Below are positions 6,431 through 14,386 of a stretch of 15,656 nucleotides of DNA, one piece after another (position 1 is the first letter of the stretch; every line of letters begins with the position of its first letter). The notes beneath the pieces were generated by a model. That model was not told the DNA's origin and did not search any database. It worked only from the letters and a program-made list of their open reading frames with translations. The stretch is from Oscillospiraceae bacterium (GTDB taxonomy: Bacteria; Bacillota; Clostridia; Oscillospirales; Ruminococcaceae): positions 1 to 15,656 of the forward strand of contig CAAFHY010000230.1 of assembly GCA_900762805.1 (NCBI GenBank), written 5' to 3'. Made by a program: the position numbers and the translations under genes.

Positions 6431-8815
6431 ATGAGAGTACCTTACAGATGGATTAAAGAATACTGCGATATCGATGCTTCCCCGCTCACCTTTGCCCACC
6501 GCATCACCATGACCGGCACCAAATGCGAGGGCTTTGAAAATCCCGCCGACAAGATCCGCAATGTCGTTGTCGGCAAGGTCGTCTCGATCGAGCGCCACCC
6601 CGATTCCGATCACCTCTGGATCTGCCGGATTGACATCGGCGGAGAGACCGTGCAGATCGTGACGGGCGCGCAGAACGTCAAAGCGGGCGACACCGTTCCG
6701 GCGGCGCTGCACGGCAGCCTGCTGCCGAACGGCGCTCACATCAAGCGCGGCAAGCTGCGCGGCGTCGATTCCAACGGAATGCTCTGCTCGCTCGGCGAGC
6801 TGGGGCTGACAACCGGCGACTTTCCTGAGTGCATCGAGAACGGCATCATGATCCTCGACCCGTCGCTCAAGGCCGGCACCCCTATCGAAAAGGCGCTGGC
6901 GCTCGACGACGATGTTTTTGAGTTCGAGATCACCTCCAACCGGCCCGACTGTCTGTGCGCGGTCGGCATCGCCCGCGAGGCCGCCGCCACCTTCAACGTT
7001 CCCTTCAAATTCAGGCGCGCCGCCGACCTTACGCCGGGCGGCGAGGCAGCTACGATGCTGACGGTCGATATCGCCGAGCCGTCGCTGTGCTACCGCTACA
7101 CCGGCGCATTCGTGCGCAACGTGCGCATCAAGCCGTCGCCGCTGTGGATGCGCACCCGCCTGCGCGAGTGCGGCGTGCGCCCCATCAACAACATCGTGGA
7201 CATCACCAACTATGTCATGCTGGAATACAACCAGCCGATGCACGCCTTTGACGAGCGCAACGTCAAGGACGATCACATCGTTGTGCGCCTTGCCCGGCCG
7301 GGCGAGACCATCACGACGCTCGACGGCGTTGAGCGCGAGCTGACCGACAGGATGCTCATCATTGCCGACAGCGAGAAGCCCATCGCCGTGGCCGGCGTCA
7401 TGGGCGGCGAATACAGCGGCATCTATGACGATACCAACACCGTTATTTTCGAATCGGCCTGCTTTGAGGGCATCAACAACCGCGCCACCGCCAAGGCGCT
7501 GGGTATGCGCACCGACGCCTCGACCCGCTATGAAAAGGGGCTCGACCCCGAAAACACCATGCCGGCCCTCGCCCGCGCGCTGGAGCTGGTCCGCGAGCTT
7601 GACGCCGGCGACGTAGTAGACGGCTGCGTCGATGTGCGCGGTGACCGCCTGCCCGTCAATGTCATCAAGGTATCGCCGGCGCGCGTCAACGCTTTCCTCG
7701 GCACCGATATTCCCGTCGCCGCCATGCGCGACTATCTGACACGTCTTGACATCGGCGTCTCCGGCCCCGATGAGGAGCTTACTGTCGTTCCGCCGGGCTG
7801 GCGGCGCGATGTGGAGGCCTTTGCCGACGTCAGCGAGGAGATCGCCCGCCTCTACGGCTATGACAACATCCCGACTACGGTCATGACCGGCGTGGCCACG
7901 GCCGGCCGCACCGAATGGCAGAAGTTCCTTCGCGCCGTGACCGAGCTCTGCCTGGCCGGCGGGGCCGATGAGATATCGACCACCTCCTTTATGAATCCCA
8001 AGGCGCTCAGCCAGCTGCGCGTGCCGGAGGACAGCCTCCTGCGCCGTGCCGTGCGCATCATCAACCCGTTCGGCGAGGAGACCTCCCTGCTGCGCACCAC
8101 GGCTGTCTGCTCGATGCTCGACACGCTGGCGCTCAATGCCAGCTCCCGCCACCCGGCCGCCCGTCTGTTCGAGCAGGCCACCGAATACATCGCCGACCCC
8201 GATCCCGCCGAGCTGCCCGACGAGCGCAAAAAGCTCATCATCGGCGCCTACGGCGAGGGCGAGAGCTTCTATTCCATCAAGGGTCTGCTGGAGGCGCTGG
8301 CCTCCATGGCCCATGTATCCTTTGACTTTGTACCCTGCACCGACAATGCCTCCTACCACCCCGGCCGCTGCGCCGACGTGCTGCTCGGCGGTGAACGCAT
8401 CGGCTGCCTCGGTGAGCTCCATCCCGTCGTGCTGAAGAATTACGGCCTCAAAAAGCGCGCCTATGTGGCGGACCTTGACCTCAAAAAGCTGTTTGACGGC
8501 CGCGGCTCGCTGCCGCAGTACCGCGGTATGCCGCGCTTCCCGGCGCTGACGCGCGATCTTGCCATCGTCTGCGACAAGCAGGTGCTGTGCTCCGATATCG
8601 AAGCGGTCATCCGCAGGCAGTGCGGCGCCATCCTCGCCGGCATCCGCGTCTTTGACGTCTATGAGGGCGAGCAGGTGCCGGCCGGCAAAAAGAGCATCGC
8701 CTTCGGGCTGACGCTGCGCTCCCCCGAACGCACGCTGACCGACGAGGAGGCCGACAGCGCCGTCAAGAAGGCGCTCGCGGCGCTGGCGCAGCTGGGCGCC
8801 GTGCTCAGGAGCTGA
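6431..8815 (+). CDS. pheT: Phenylalanine-tRNA ligase beta subunit
   Basis: This is the beta subunit of the alpha2-beta2 synthetase, which binds tRNA and carries the editing site for Tyr-tRNA-Phe. At 794 residues it has normal length. The N-terminal EMAP-like tRNA-binding domain (about 40-150) contains HPDSDHLWICRIDIGGETVQ and NGMLCSLGELGL. The B3/B4 editing region spans roughly 200-390, with PINNIVDITNYVMLEYNQP and FESACFEGINNRATAKALG. The B5 and core regions follow, and the C-terminal FDX-ACB domain (about 700-794) starts at PRFPALTRDLAIV. GGAGGG 8 nt before the ATG is the ribosome binding site. The gene lies 15 nt after pheS and must be co-transcribed under the T-box. Confidence 0.98.
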   Translation: MRVPYRWIKEYCDIDASPLTFAHRITMTGTKCEGFENPADKIRNVVVGKVVSIERHPDSDHLWICRIDIGGETVQIVTGAQNVKAGDTVPAALHGSLLPNGAHIKRGKLRGVDSNGMLCSLGELGLTTGDFPECIENGIMILDPSLKAGTPIEKALALDDDVFEFEITSNRPDCLCAVGIAREAAATFNVPFKFRRAADLTPGGEAATMLTVDIAEPSLCYRYTGAFVRNVRIKPSPLWMRTRLRECGVRPINNIVDITNYVMLEYNQPMHAFDERNVKDDHIVVRLARPGETITTLDGVERELTDRMLIIADSEKPIAVAGVMGGEYSGIYDDTNTVIFESACFEGINNRATAKALGMRTDASTRYEKGLDPENTMPALARALELVRELDAGDVVDGCVDVRGDRLPVNVIKVSPARVNAFLGTDIPVAAMRDYLTRLDIGVSGPDEELTVVPPGWRRDVEAFADVSEEIARLYGYDNIPTTVMTGVATAGRTEWQKFLRAVTELCLAGGADEISTTSFMNPKALSQLRVPEDSLLRRAVRIINPFGEETSLLRTTAVCSMLDTLALNASSRHPAARLFEQATEYIADPDPAELPDERKKLIIGAYGEGESFYSIKGLLEALASMAHVSFDFVPCTDNASYHPGRCADVLLGGERIGCLGELHPVVLKNYGLKKRAYVADLDLKKLFDGRGSLPQYRGMPRFPALTRDLAIVCDKQVLCSDIEAVIRRQCGAILAGIRVFDVYEGEQVPAGKKSIAFGLTLRSPERTLTDEEADSAVKKALAALAQLGAVLRS

Positions 8816-8901
8816 CAAGACCCTCCGGGGCGCACGGCGCCGGTCATCGGCCAAGCGTATAACACCGGCCTGCGTCGGAGCCTTCTTCCCGTCGCAGTGA
8901 G

Positions 8902-8939
8902 TCCGATCGGCCCGCCGGCCGAACCGGAAGCCTGTTTTT
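8902..8939 (+). terminator. Probable terminator of the pheST operon
   Basis: TCCG-A-TCGG (8902-8910) pairs with CCGA-AC-CGGA (8919-8928) around an 8-base loop, with AGCCTG and then five T (8935-8939) downstream. It lies about 90 nt after pheT. It overlaps the 3' end of the minus-strand 43-codon ORF, so the two transcripts would meet here. Confidence 0.5.
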
Positions 8940-9069
8940 ACGGCGGCTGATTTTCCTTCTTGCCGGCGTCAGGCGCTTCTGAAAACGGAAGCTCCTTCTC
9001 GGCCTCTCTTCGCCGGCTCGCCGCGGCGAACCGTACCGGCGCGGGATGATCGTCAAAAAGCGCCGACAT
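8938..9069 (-). CDS. 43-codon small ORF, last member of a tandem micro-ORF array
   Basis: The frame starts MSALFDDHPAPV at ATG 9069, with GGAG 9 nt upstream (in TAGGAGAAAAG), and ends at TAA 8938-8940. The product is hydrophilic, has no membrane segment or signal peptide, and is rich in Arg, Glu, Lys and Pro after residue 13. I recognise no family. The first 12 codons and the ribosome binding site repeat almost exactly in two upstream units, where the frame instead stops after 16 codons. The repeated site-plus-frame arrangement argues for translation, but the small size and lack of a visible promoter leave it unproven. Transcription could come from nagA read-through past the hairpin at 9324-9360. 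Confidence 0.45.
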   Translation of the reverse strand: MSALFDDHPAPVRFAAASRRREAEKELPFSEAPDAGKKENQPP

Positions 9070-9084
9070 AACTCTTTTCTCCTA

Positions 9085-9135
9085 TTAGGCGGCGGGCTGC
9101 GCCGGCGCGGGATGACCGTCAAAAAGCGTCAATAT
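9085..9135 (-). CDS. 16-codon micro-ORF, array copy 2
   Basis: The frame reads ILTLFDGHPAPAQPAA and stops at TAA (9085-9087). AAGGAG lies 9-11 nt upstream, in register with the site of the 43-codon ORF. The position that is ATG in that ORF is ATA here. The next codon is TTG (9132-9130), which could start a 15-residue peptide. If neither is used, this is a decayed copy. The function is unknown. Confidence 0.25.
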   Translation of the reverse strand: MLTLFDGHPAPAQPAA

Positions 9136-9155
9136 GGCTGTTCTCTCCTTACTTA

Positions 9156-9206
9156 TTAGACAGTGGGCTGTACCGGCGCGGGATGATCGTCAAAAAGCGC
9201 TGATAT
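9156..9206 (-). CDS. 16-codon micro-ORF, array copy 3
   Basis: The frame reads ISALFDDHPAPVQPTV and stops at TAA (9156-9158). AAGGAGA lies about 9 nt upstream. Compared with the 43-codon ORF, the first 12 codons differ only by ATG to ATA at the start and TCG to TCA (synonymous). There is no ATG, GTG or TTG near the expected start, so translation would need ATA initiation. Otherwise this is a decayed copy. Confidence 0.2.
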   Translation of the reverse strand: MSALFDDHPAPVQPTV

Positions 9207-9323
9207 GGCTATCCTCTCCTTAGACAACGGGCTCTGGCGGCGCGGGGCAACTGTCCCCCGGATCCGCGTCTCGCCTGACCGCCAACGCGCAAGGCGGCCG
9301 CGCGTCTCTATCCCTCCAACGCC

Positions 9324-9360
9324 AAGAGCGGCTCCTCTGCCGGGCAGGGGAGCCGCTCTT
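9324..9360. terminator. Strong hairpin downstream of nagA
   Basis: AAGAGCGGCTCC (9324-9335) and GGAGCCGCTCTT (9349-9360) form a perfect 12-bp stem. The inner bases (CTGC with GCAG) extend it around a tiny loop. It lies about 25 nt past the nagA stop. Neither side has a long U-tract (TTT on plus, TT on minus), so termination may be incomplete. That would allow read-through into the micro-ORF array on the minus strand. Confidence 0.65.
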
Positions 9361-9385
9361 TCAGCTGATATATCGCCGGTATTGT

Positions 9386-10498
9386 TTATTTCCCGCCGAT
9401 GATGACACGCTCAACGGTGAAGTCGGGATTCATCAGCACGATATCGGCGCGCTTGCCCGGCTCGATGCTGCCGACCTCGTCGAACAGACCGACCGACTTG
9501 GCCGGACTGACGGTGCCGCTGTAAATGGCCTCGACAGGGTCGATGCCAAAGCTGATGGCGCGGCGGACATTTTCGGAAACAGGGTTGCAGCCGCCGGCGA
9601 TGGTGCCGTCAGTCAGGCGGGCCAGACCGTCCTTCACGATGATGGTGTGGCCGCCCAGCTCATACGCACCGTCGGCCATGCCCATGGCGCGCAGCGCGTC
9701 GCTGATGATGCAGATGCGCTTGTAGCCCAGCAGCTTGAAAGCGGCGCGGACGGCAGCGGGATGGACGTGCAGACCGTCGGTGATCAGCTCGGCATATTCG
9801 GCATAATCGGCCGCCGCCCCGACGACGCCCGGCTCGCGATGGCCAAGGCCGTTCATGGCATTGTAAAGATGCGTGATGTGCGTGGCGCCGTTGTGCAGCG
9901 CCTCAACGGCCTGATCATAGTTGGCCGCGGTGTGGGCGATGCTGATGACCGTCTCCCCCCTGGCCTTTTCCATGAATTCTTTGGATCCTTCGACCTCCGG
10001 GGCAATGTCGCACAGCTTGATGACGCCGCCGCTGGCCTCGTTGAGGCGGCGGAACTGCTCATAATCGGGGCGCACGACGAATTCGAGCGGCTGCGCGCCC
10101 TTTTTGGCTGGGTTGATGTAAGGGCCCTCCATGTTGATGCCGCGAAGGACAGCGGCGCCCGGCTCAGGCTCAAGCTCACGGAACGCGCGGACGGCGCGGC
10201 AGCCGGCCATCAGCGTGTCCTCCCCGACGGTCAGCGAGGTGGCAAGGAAGGACGTCACGCCCTTTTTGCCGAGGTAACGGGCCATCCGGCCGAGGCCCTC
10301 GACCGTCGCATCGCAGAAATCATAGTCATCGGCTCCATGGATATGGATATCAACAAAGCCTGGCACGGCGTAAAGACCCTCGGCGTCGATCCCATCGCCC
10401 TCAAAATGACCGACGCCGACAATACGGTCGCCTTCGAGCTTGATGTCGGCCTTTTCAAAACGGTCGAGCAGAAACACGTTCGCATTTTTGATGATCAT
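9386..10498 (-). CDS. nagA: N-acetylglucosamine-6-phosphate deacetylase
   Basis: This cytosolic metal-dependent amidohydrolase removes acetate from GlcNAc-6-P to give glucosamine-6-P, in amino-sugar and cell-wall recycling. At 370 residues it has normal length. It shows PGFVDIHIHG at 46-55 (His52, His54), NMEGPYINP at 122-130 with the metal ligand Glu124, AHT at 188-190 (His189), THLYNAM at 209-215 (His210), DGLHVHP at 241-247, and the catalytic-type Asp267 in IISDALRAMG. A GalNAc-6-P deacetylase cannot be excluded from sequence alone. GGAGG lies 11 nt before the ATG. No nagB or sugar transporter is in the window; the gene has its own promoter and follows the mutase gene by about 390 nt. Confidence 0.94.
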   Translation of the reverse strand: MIIKNANVFLLDRFEKADIKLEGDRIVGVGHFEGDGIDAEGLYAVPGFVDIHIHGADDYDFCDATVEGLGRMARYLGKKGVTSFLATSLTVGEDTLMAGCRAVRAFRELEPEPGAAVLRGINMEGPYINPAKKGAQPLEFVVRPDYEQFRRLNEASGGVIKLCDIAPEVEGSKEFMEKARGETVISIAHTAANYDQAVEALHNGATHITHLYNAMNGLGHREPGVVGAAADYAEYAELITDGLHVHPAAVRAAFKLLGYKRICIISDALRAMGMADGAYELGGHTIIVKDGLARLTDGTIAGGCNPVSENVRRAISFGIDPVEAIYSGTVSPAKSVGLFDEVGSIEPGKRADIVLMNPDFTVERVIIGGK

Positions 10499-10536
10499 AT
10501 GGTAAAGATCCTCCCCGAAGAATTTGTTATAACATT

Positions 10537-10564
10537 ATTATATCACATTCCCGACCGGTTTCAA
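10537..10564 (-). promoter_or_regulatory. Sigma-A-type promoter of nagA
   Basis: On the minus strand TTGAAA (10564-10559) and TATAAT (10542-10537) are 16 nt apart, and the -10 is extended (TGATATAAT). An inverted repeat, CGGTT-TC-AACCG (10556-10567), covers the -35 and could be an operator, though it is short. Confidence 0.8.
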
Positions 10565-10567
10565 CCG

Positions 10568-10886
10568 TTTTGCGCGGCGGGCGGAAACTTTTCGTGACGG
10601 CTCCGGCGGCGCGGCAGTGGCGCTGACAGGGCTGCCGCCGGCAGCAAAGGCCCGGCGGCGCGGCCGGCTCATAAAGAGCCAAAGTTATAAGCCGGCGCCG
10701 GGCCGGGCGCTGTTTCCGGCGGCTCAGGCAAGCGCCTGCCTCACGGGGCGCGGCCCGCGTCACGCGGCCTCCGCCCGCTCTCCATGCCCGGCCGGGCACA
10801 CGCCACAAAGCGCGGTCTGAAAACATATGCTCCTTTGCCTCCGCCGCGCACGCTCGGACAAGCGCGCGGCGCGCGGGGCGCGGCGG
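10568..10886. other. GC-rich intergenic region between the mutase gene and nagA, with a terminator-like inverted repeat
   Basis: I see no convincing gene. CCGCCGCG (10841-10848) and CGCGGCGG (10879-10886) form an 8-bp inverted repeat ending directly at the mutase stop codon. Inner GCGCGC/GCGTGC pairs can extend the structure. No U-tract follows on the minus strand, so it is a weak terminator candidate. A minus-strand frame at 10527-10826 runs through the nagA promoter and looks like chance. Confidence 0.4.
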
Positions 10887-12596
10887 CTATGCCATTTCTC
10901 CTGTCAGCTCCTTTTCGAGCGCATCGATCAGAGCCTTTGACTGCTCCTCGCTCGGCTCGGCCGCCATCAGATAAACCTTGATCTTCGGCTCGGTGCCCGA
11001 CGGCCGCACGATAACGCGCCCGCCGCCCGCAAGATCCCACTCAATGATATCGGACTTCGGCAGGCCGATGGGGGTCTCGGTGCCGAGCGCCGCGCTGCGG
11101 CGGATGCCTGTCTGATAGTCGGCAGTGCCGACGATGGCACGGCCGGCCAGCTGCGCCGGTGCCTGTCTGCGGAAGGCGGCCATCTTATCGGCCATGACCC
11201 TGGCCCCGCTCAGGCCCTCGAAGGAAAAGCTGATGGTCCGCGTTTTATAGTAACCGAACGTGCGGTAAAGCTCCTCCAGCGCGTCGGCCAGCGTCCGCCC
11301 CTGCTTCTTGCAGGCCGCCGCCATGCCGGCGATGAGCACGGCGGCGTTCTGGGCGTCCTTATCGCGCACATATTCGCCCGAAAGATAACCGCAGCTCTCC
11401 TCAAAGCCGAAGATGAAGCGCTCCTGCTCGCCCGCCTGCTCCAGCAGGTGGATCTGCTCACCGATGTATTTGAAGCCGGTCAGCACGCAGCGCAGCTCAA
11501 CGCCTGCCTTTTCGGCGATGCGGTCTGCCAGCGCCGTCGAAACCATGCTTCGCACGGCGACGGGCCGGGCCGGCAGCGTACCGTCGGCCTGGCGGGCGCG
11601 GATGATGTAATCCAGCAGCAGCGCGCCGATGTCGTTCCCCGTCAAGATCCTTGCCTCGTTCCCCTGCCGCACGGCCACGCCGATGCGGTCGGCGTCGGGG
11701 TCGGTGGCCAGCAGGATATCACACTGCTGCTCCAGCATCAGCGCAATGCCGCGCTCAAGCGCCGCCGCCGTTTCGGGATTGGGATATTCGCAGGTCGTAA
11801 AATCACCGTCCGGCTCGCGCTGCTCCTCGACGATATGCAGCTGCCTGACGCCGATCTGCTCCAGCAGCGCCGTCACATGGCGGTAACCGGTGCCGTGAAG
11901 CGGCGTATAGGCCACCTTCAGCTTTTCAAGCAGCGCCGGCTTTGTCTCAACACAGGCGGCCAGCACGGCGCGGTGGTATTCCTCCACCACGCGCCGGCCG
12001 ATCACCAGCACCTCAGCCGGCACGTTCTGCCAGTCAATGGGCTGATGGCGGATGCCGTCGAAATAATCGAGGCGCTCGATGCAGTGCAGGATGAGATCGG
12101 CGTCGCTCTCGGTGATCTGACAGCCGTTGCCGTCAAAGACCTTGTAGCCGTTGTAGGCCGCCGGATTGTGTGAGGCCGTTATCATAACGCCCATCGTGCA
12201 ACCAAGCTGCCGCGCAGCGAAGGAAAGCATGGGCGTCGGCTCGGCCGTGGGGTAAATGGCGACGCCGATGCCATTGGCGGCCAGCACCTCGGCCGTCTCA
12301 TGGGCAAACAGCTCGCTGTTGTGGCGGGTGTCATAGGAAACGGCGACACTGCCGCCCCCATACACGCCGTTGATATGATCGGCCAGCCCCTGTGTGACGC
12401 GGCGGACGGTATAGATGTTCATGCGGGAGACGCCGACACCCATCTTGCCGCGGATACCGGCTGTACCAAAGCTCATTTCATTGACAAAGCGCTCCTTCAG
12501 CTCGTTGTCATCGCCGGCTATCGCCGCCAGCTCAGCCTTCAGGGCCGGATCGGCCGCTTTGGCTATCCATTCCTGTGCGCGTTCTTTATAATCCAA
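10887..12596 (-). CDS. Phosphoglucomutase / phosphomannomutase (alpha-D-phosphohexomutase family)
   Basis: This enzyme interconverts hexose 1- and 6-phosphates through a phosphoserine intermediate and feeds UDP-glucose and envelope sugar synthesis. At 569 residues it matches the long PgcA-type enzymes of Bacillota. It has FGTAGIRG at 43-50, the active-site loop TASHNP at 140-145 with Ser142, the metal loop DPDADR at 299-304, the sugar-binding GFEES at 397-401, and the phosphate-binding RPSGTEPK at 531-538. The start codon is TTG (12596-12594), supported by AGGAGGG 7 nt upstream. Glucose versus mannose preference cannot be read from the sequence. It is divergent from comM. Confidence 0.93.
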   Translation of the reverse strand: MDYKERAQEWIAKAADPALKAELAAIAGDDNELKERFVNEMSFGTAGIRGKMGVGVSRMNIYTVRRVTQGLADHINGVYGGGSVAVSYDTRHNSELFAHETAEVLAANGIGVAIYPTAEPTPMLSFAARQLGCTMGVMITASHNPAAYNGYKVFDGNGCQITESDADLILHCIERLDYFDGIRHQPIDWQNVPAEVLVIGRRVVEEYHRAVLAACVETKPALLEKLKVAYTPLHGTGYRHVTALLEQIGVRQLHIVEEQREPDGDFTTCEYPNPETAAALERGIALMLEQQCDILLATDPDADRIGVAVRQGNEARILTGNDIGALLLDYIIRARQADGTLPARPVAVRSMVSTALADRIAEKAGVELRCVLTGFKYIGEQIHLLEQAGEQERFIFGFEESCGYLSGEYVRDKDAQNAAVLIAGMAAACKKQGRTLADALEELYRTFGYYKTRTISFSFEGLSGARVMADKMAAFRRQAPAQLAGRAIVGTADYQTGIRRSAALGTETPIGLPKSDIIEWDLAGGGRVIVRPSGTEPKIKVYLMAAEPSEEQSKALIDALEKELTGEMA

Positions 12597-12631
12597 CGTG
12601 AAACCCTCCTGTTATCGTTGTTCTTGGCTCT

Positions 12632-12637
12632 ATTTTA
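12632..12637 (-). promoter_or_regulatory. Candidate extended -10 promoter of the mutase gene
   Basis: On the minus strand TATGGTAAAAT places TAAAAT (12637-12632) behind a TG extension, about 35 nt before the TTG start. No good -35 lies at 16-18 nt; the best is TTGTGG at 20 nt. The extended -10 may compensate. Confidence 0.45.
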
Positions 12638-12667
12638 CCATAGAAGTATCTTTTGCGCCACAACAAC

Positions 12668-12695
12668 TTGTATTTTTGTGATTTTTTGCTATCAT
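12668..12695 (+). promoter_or_regulatory. Sigma-A-type promoter of comM
   Basis: TTGTAT (12668-12673) and TATCAT (12690-12695) are separated by 16 nt in an A/T-rich island, so transcription would begin about 25 nt before the ATG at 12728. It is divergent from the mutase promoter. Confidence 0.6.
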
Positions 12696-12727
12696 TAAAG
12701 AGAAGAAATATTTTGGCGGTGACAGAT

Positions 12728-14248
12728 ATGTATGCTGATATCAGGACATTCGGCGTTTTCGGGCTCAACGGCTATGAGGTGAAGGCAGAGGCCGACACGG
12801 CGCGAGGCTTTCCGTCGTTCGACATCGTCGGCCTGCCCGACGCCTCGGTGTCGGAATCCAAGGACCGCGTCCGCTTCGCGGCCAAAAACTGCGGTCTCAA
12901 TTTCCCGACCGCCAAGGTCACGGTCAATCTTGCCCCGGCCGACGTGCGCAAGTCCGGCCCCGCCTTCGACCTTCCCATCCTGCTGGCCGTCGCCAAGGCA
13001 TCGGGCGAGCTGTGCTGCGATACGGCCGACTGTGCCTTTGTCGGCGAGCTGGGGCTGAACGGCGAGCTGCGTCCCGTCAGCGGAGCTATTTCCATTGCAC
13101 AGGCTGCGGCCGCGGCGGGTGTCAGGCGGCTCTTTGTGCCGCTTGAAAACGCCGGCGAGGCCGCCTTTGCCGACGTCGAGGTCTACGGCGCCGCCCACGC
13201 CGCCGACGTGCTGCACCATCTGCGCGGCGAGCAGCCGCTGGCCCGACAGCCGCGCCCCGATTTTTCAGCCATGCCGGTCAGCTACGGCGTCGATTTTTCC
13301 GAGGTCAAGGGGCAGTACCGCGCCCGCCTCGCCATGGAGATCGCCGCAGCCGGCGGCCACAATGTCCTGCTGATCGGCCCGGCCGGCAGCGGCAAGAGCA
13401 TGCTGGCCGAGCGTATGCCCACCATCCTGCCGCCGCTCGACTATGACGAGGCCATTGAGGTCACCAAGATCTATTCGGCCGCAGGCGAGCTTTCCGGGCG
13501 GTCGCTCATCACCACACGCCCCTACCGCGCGCCGCACCACACGGCCTCTACCGTGGGGCTGATCGGCGGCGGCACGGTGCCGCTGCCGGGCGAAATATCA
13601 AAGGCCAACTGCGGCGTTCTGTTTCTGGACGAGCTGCCCGAATTCCCGCGCAGCACGCTCGATTCGCTGCGCCAGCCGCTGGAAAACGGCTGCGTCACGC
13701 TGTCGCGCGCCTATGGCGCCTACACCTACCCCTGCTCGGTCATGCTGGTCGCCGCCATGAACCCCTGTCCCTGCGGCCACTTCGGCAACCCCAAGAAAAA
13801 ATGCACCTGCGCCCCCTACCAGATTCAGCGCTATCTCGGCCGCGTCTCCGGCCCGCTGCTCGACCGCATCGATATGCACGTCGAGGTGCCCGCCGTCGAT
13901 TACGCCACACTGACCGGCAGCGCGGGCGAAAGCAGCGCCGATATCCTGAAGCGGGTGGTGGCCGCCCGCGCGCGGCAGAAGGCCCGCTACGCGGGGCTGG
14001 GCTTTGAGCTGAACGCCCACATCCCGCCGGCGCTGATCAAAAGGTTCTGCCGGCTGACGCCCGAAGCCGAGCGGTTCATGCAAAGTGCCTTTGAGCGGCT
14101 GTCGATGTCGGCCCGCGCCCACAGCAAGCTGCTCAAAACGGCGCGCACCATTGCCGATCTGGAGGGCTGCGAAACCATCGAAAAGCGGCATATCGCGTCG
14201 GCCGTGCAGTTCCGGGCGCTTGACAGCAAATACTGGGAGCGCGGATAG
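12728..14248 (+). CDS. comM: YifB/ComM family Mg-chelatase-like AAA+ ATPase
   Basis: This is an AAA+ ATPase of the ComM/YifB family. ComM is a hexameric helicase promoting branch migration during natural transformation in Gram-negative bacteria; the role in Bacillota is less clear. The 506-residue product is of normal length. The N-terminal LonC-like domain shows FDIVGLPDASVSESKDRVR (31-49) and VNLAPADVRKSGPAFDLP (66-83). The ATPase has Walker A GPAGSGKS (217-224) and Walker B GVLFLDE (296-302). A Cys motif, MNPCPCG with KKKCTC (Cys 347, 349, 359, 361), may bind metal. The C-terminal Mg_chelatase_C part starts near GRVSGPLLDRIDMHV (371-385). The ATG at 12728 fits the family N-terminus, though its ribosome site (GGCGGTGA) is weak. 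GTG 12719 or TTG 12713 are alternatives. Confidence 0.94.
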   Translation: MYADIRTFGVFGLNGYEVKAEADTARGFPSFDIVGLPDASVSESKDRVRFAAKNCGLNFPTAKVTVNLAPADVRKSGPAFDLPILLAVAKASGELCCDTADCAFVGELGLNGELRPVSGAISIAQAAAAAGVRRLFVPLENAGEAAFADVEVYGAAHAADVLHHLRGEQPLARQPRPDFSAMPVSYGVDFSEVKGQYRARLAMEIAAAGGHNVLLIGPAGSGKSMLAERMPTILPPLDYDEAIEVTKIYSAAGELSGRSLITTRPYRAPHHTASTVGLIGGGTVPLPGEISKANCGVLFLDELPEFPRSTLDSLRQPLENGCVTLSRAYGAYTYPCSVMLVAAMNPCPCGHFGNPKKKCTCAPYQIQRYLGRVSGPLLDRIDMHVEVPAVDYATLTGSAGESSADILKRVVAARARQKARYAGLGFELNAHIPPALIKRFCRLTPEAERFMQSAFERLSMSARAHSKLLKTARTIADLEGCETIEKRHIASAVQFRALDSKYWERG

Positions 14249-14249
14249 C

Positions 14250-14386
14250 CGGCGTGTAAGCCCGTTTGCGGCGCTCCCCCGCTTTGCCATTCGGAGCCGG
14301 TGCTTTGCAGAGAAAGCTGAGCCGGCGGGCAAGCCGCCTGAAGGCTCGCGGCTCCGGCGTACCGAAAGCGTTCCGGGCTTACGCCG
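14250..14386 (+). repeat. Long nested inverted repeat immediately after comM
   Basis: Four pairs of arms are nested. The outer pair is 14250-14264 with 14374-14386 (CGGCG-TG-TAAGCCCG with CGGGCTTACGCCG, one 2-base bulge). Next come CGCTTT (14280-14285) with AAAGCG (14365-14370), CGGAGCC (14292-14298) with GGCTCCG (14350-14356), and GAGCC (14319-14323) with GGCTC (14343-14347). The last encloses GGCGG-GCAAG-CCGCC (14324-14338). All fit one folded structure of about 137 nt starting two bases after the comM stop. No U-tract follows, so it is not a standard terminator. Confidence 0.6.

Larger units (their letters stand above)
9034..9246 (-). repeat. Tandem repeat array, about 3.5 units of 64-71 bp
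   Basis: GGCGCGGG on the plus strand recurs at 9038, 9104, 9175 and 9239, giving periods of 66, 71 and 64 bp. The best conserved core is GGGATGA[T/C]CGTCAAAAAGCG, followed by a divergent patch and TCTCCT. On the minus strand each full unit reads as AGGAGA, 8-9 bases, an ATG or ATA, then CTTTTTGACGATCATCCCG, a short frame and TAA. The fourth copy keeps only the 3' part of the frame (PAPPEPVV and stop at 9220-9222). The spacing varies between coding cores, as expected for repeated small genes rather than a simple satellite. Confidence 0.85.

Noticed and set aside
5405..8854. Very long open frame (over 1,100 codons) on the minus strand opposite pheS-pheT
   Set aside because: It mirrors the codon bias of the GC-rich sense genes, has no ribosome site or family signature, and pheS and pheT are certain on the other strand.
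9127..9402. Plus-strand frames starting ATGGCT in the repeat array (MAVLSL and MAILSL starts)
   Set aside because: No Shine-Dalgarno sequence precedes either ATG and one copy lacks an ATG. The minus strand has a well-placed ribosome site in every full unit, so the plus frames are read as shadows.
10527..10826. 99-codon minus-strand frame starting at an ATG behind AAAGGAG
   Set aside because: The ribosome site is only 3 nt from the ATG, the product is Arg/Pro-rich, and the frame runs through the nagA promoter.
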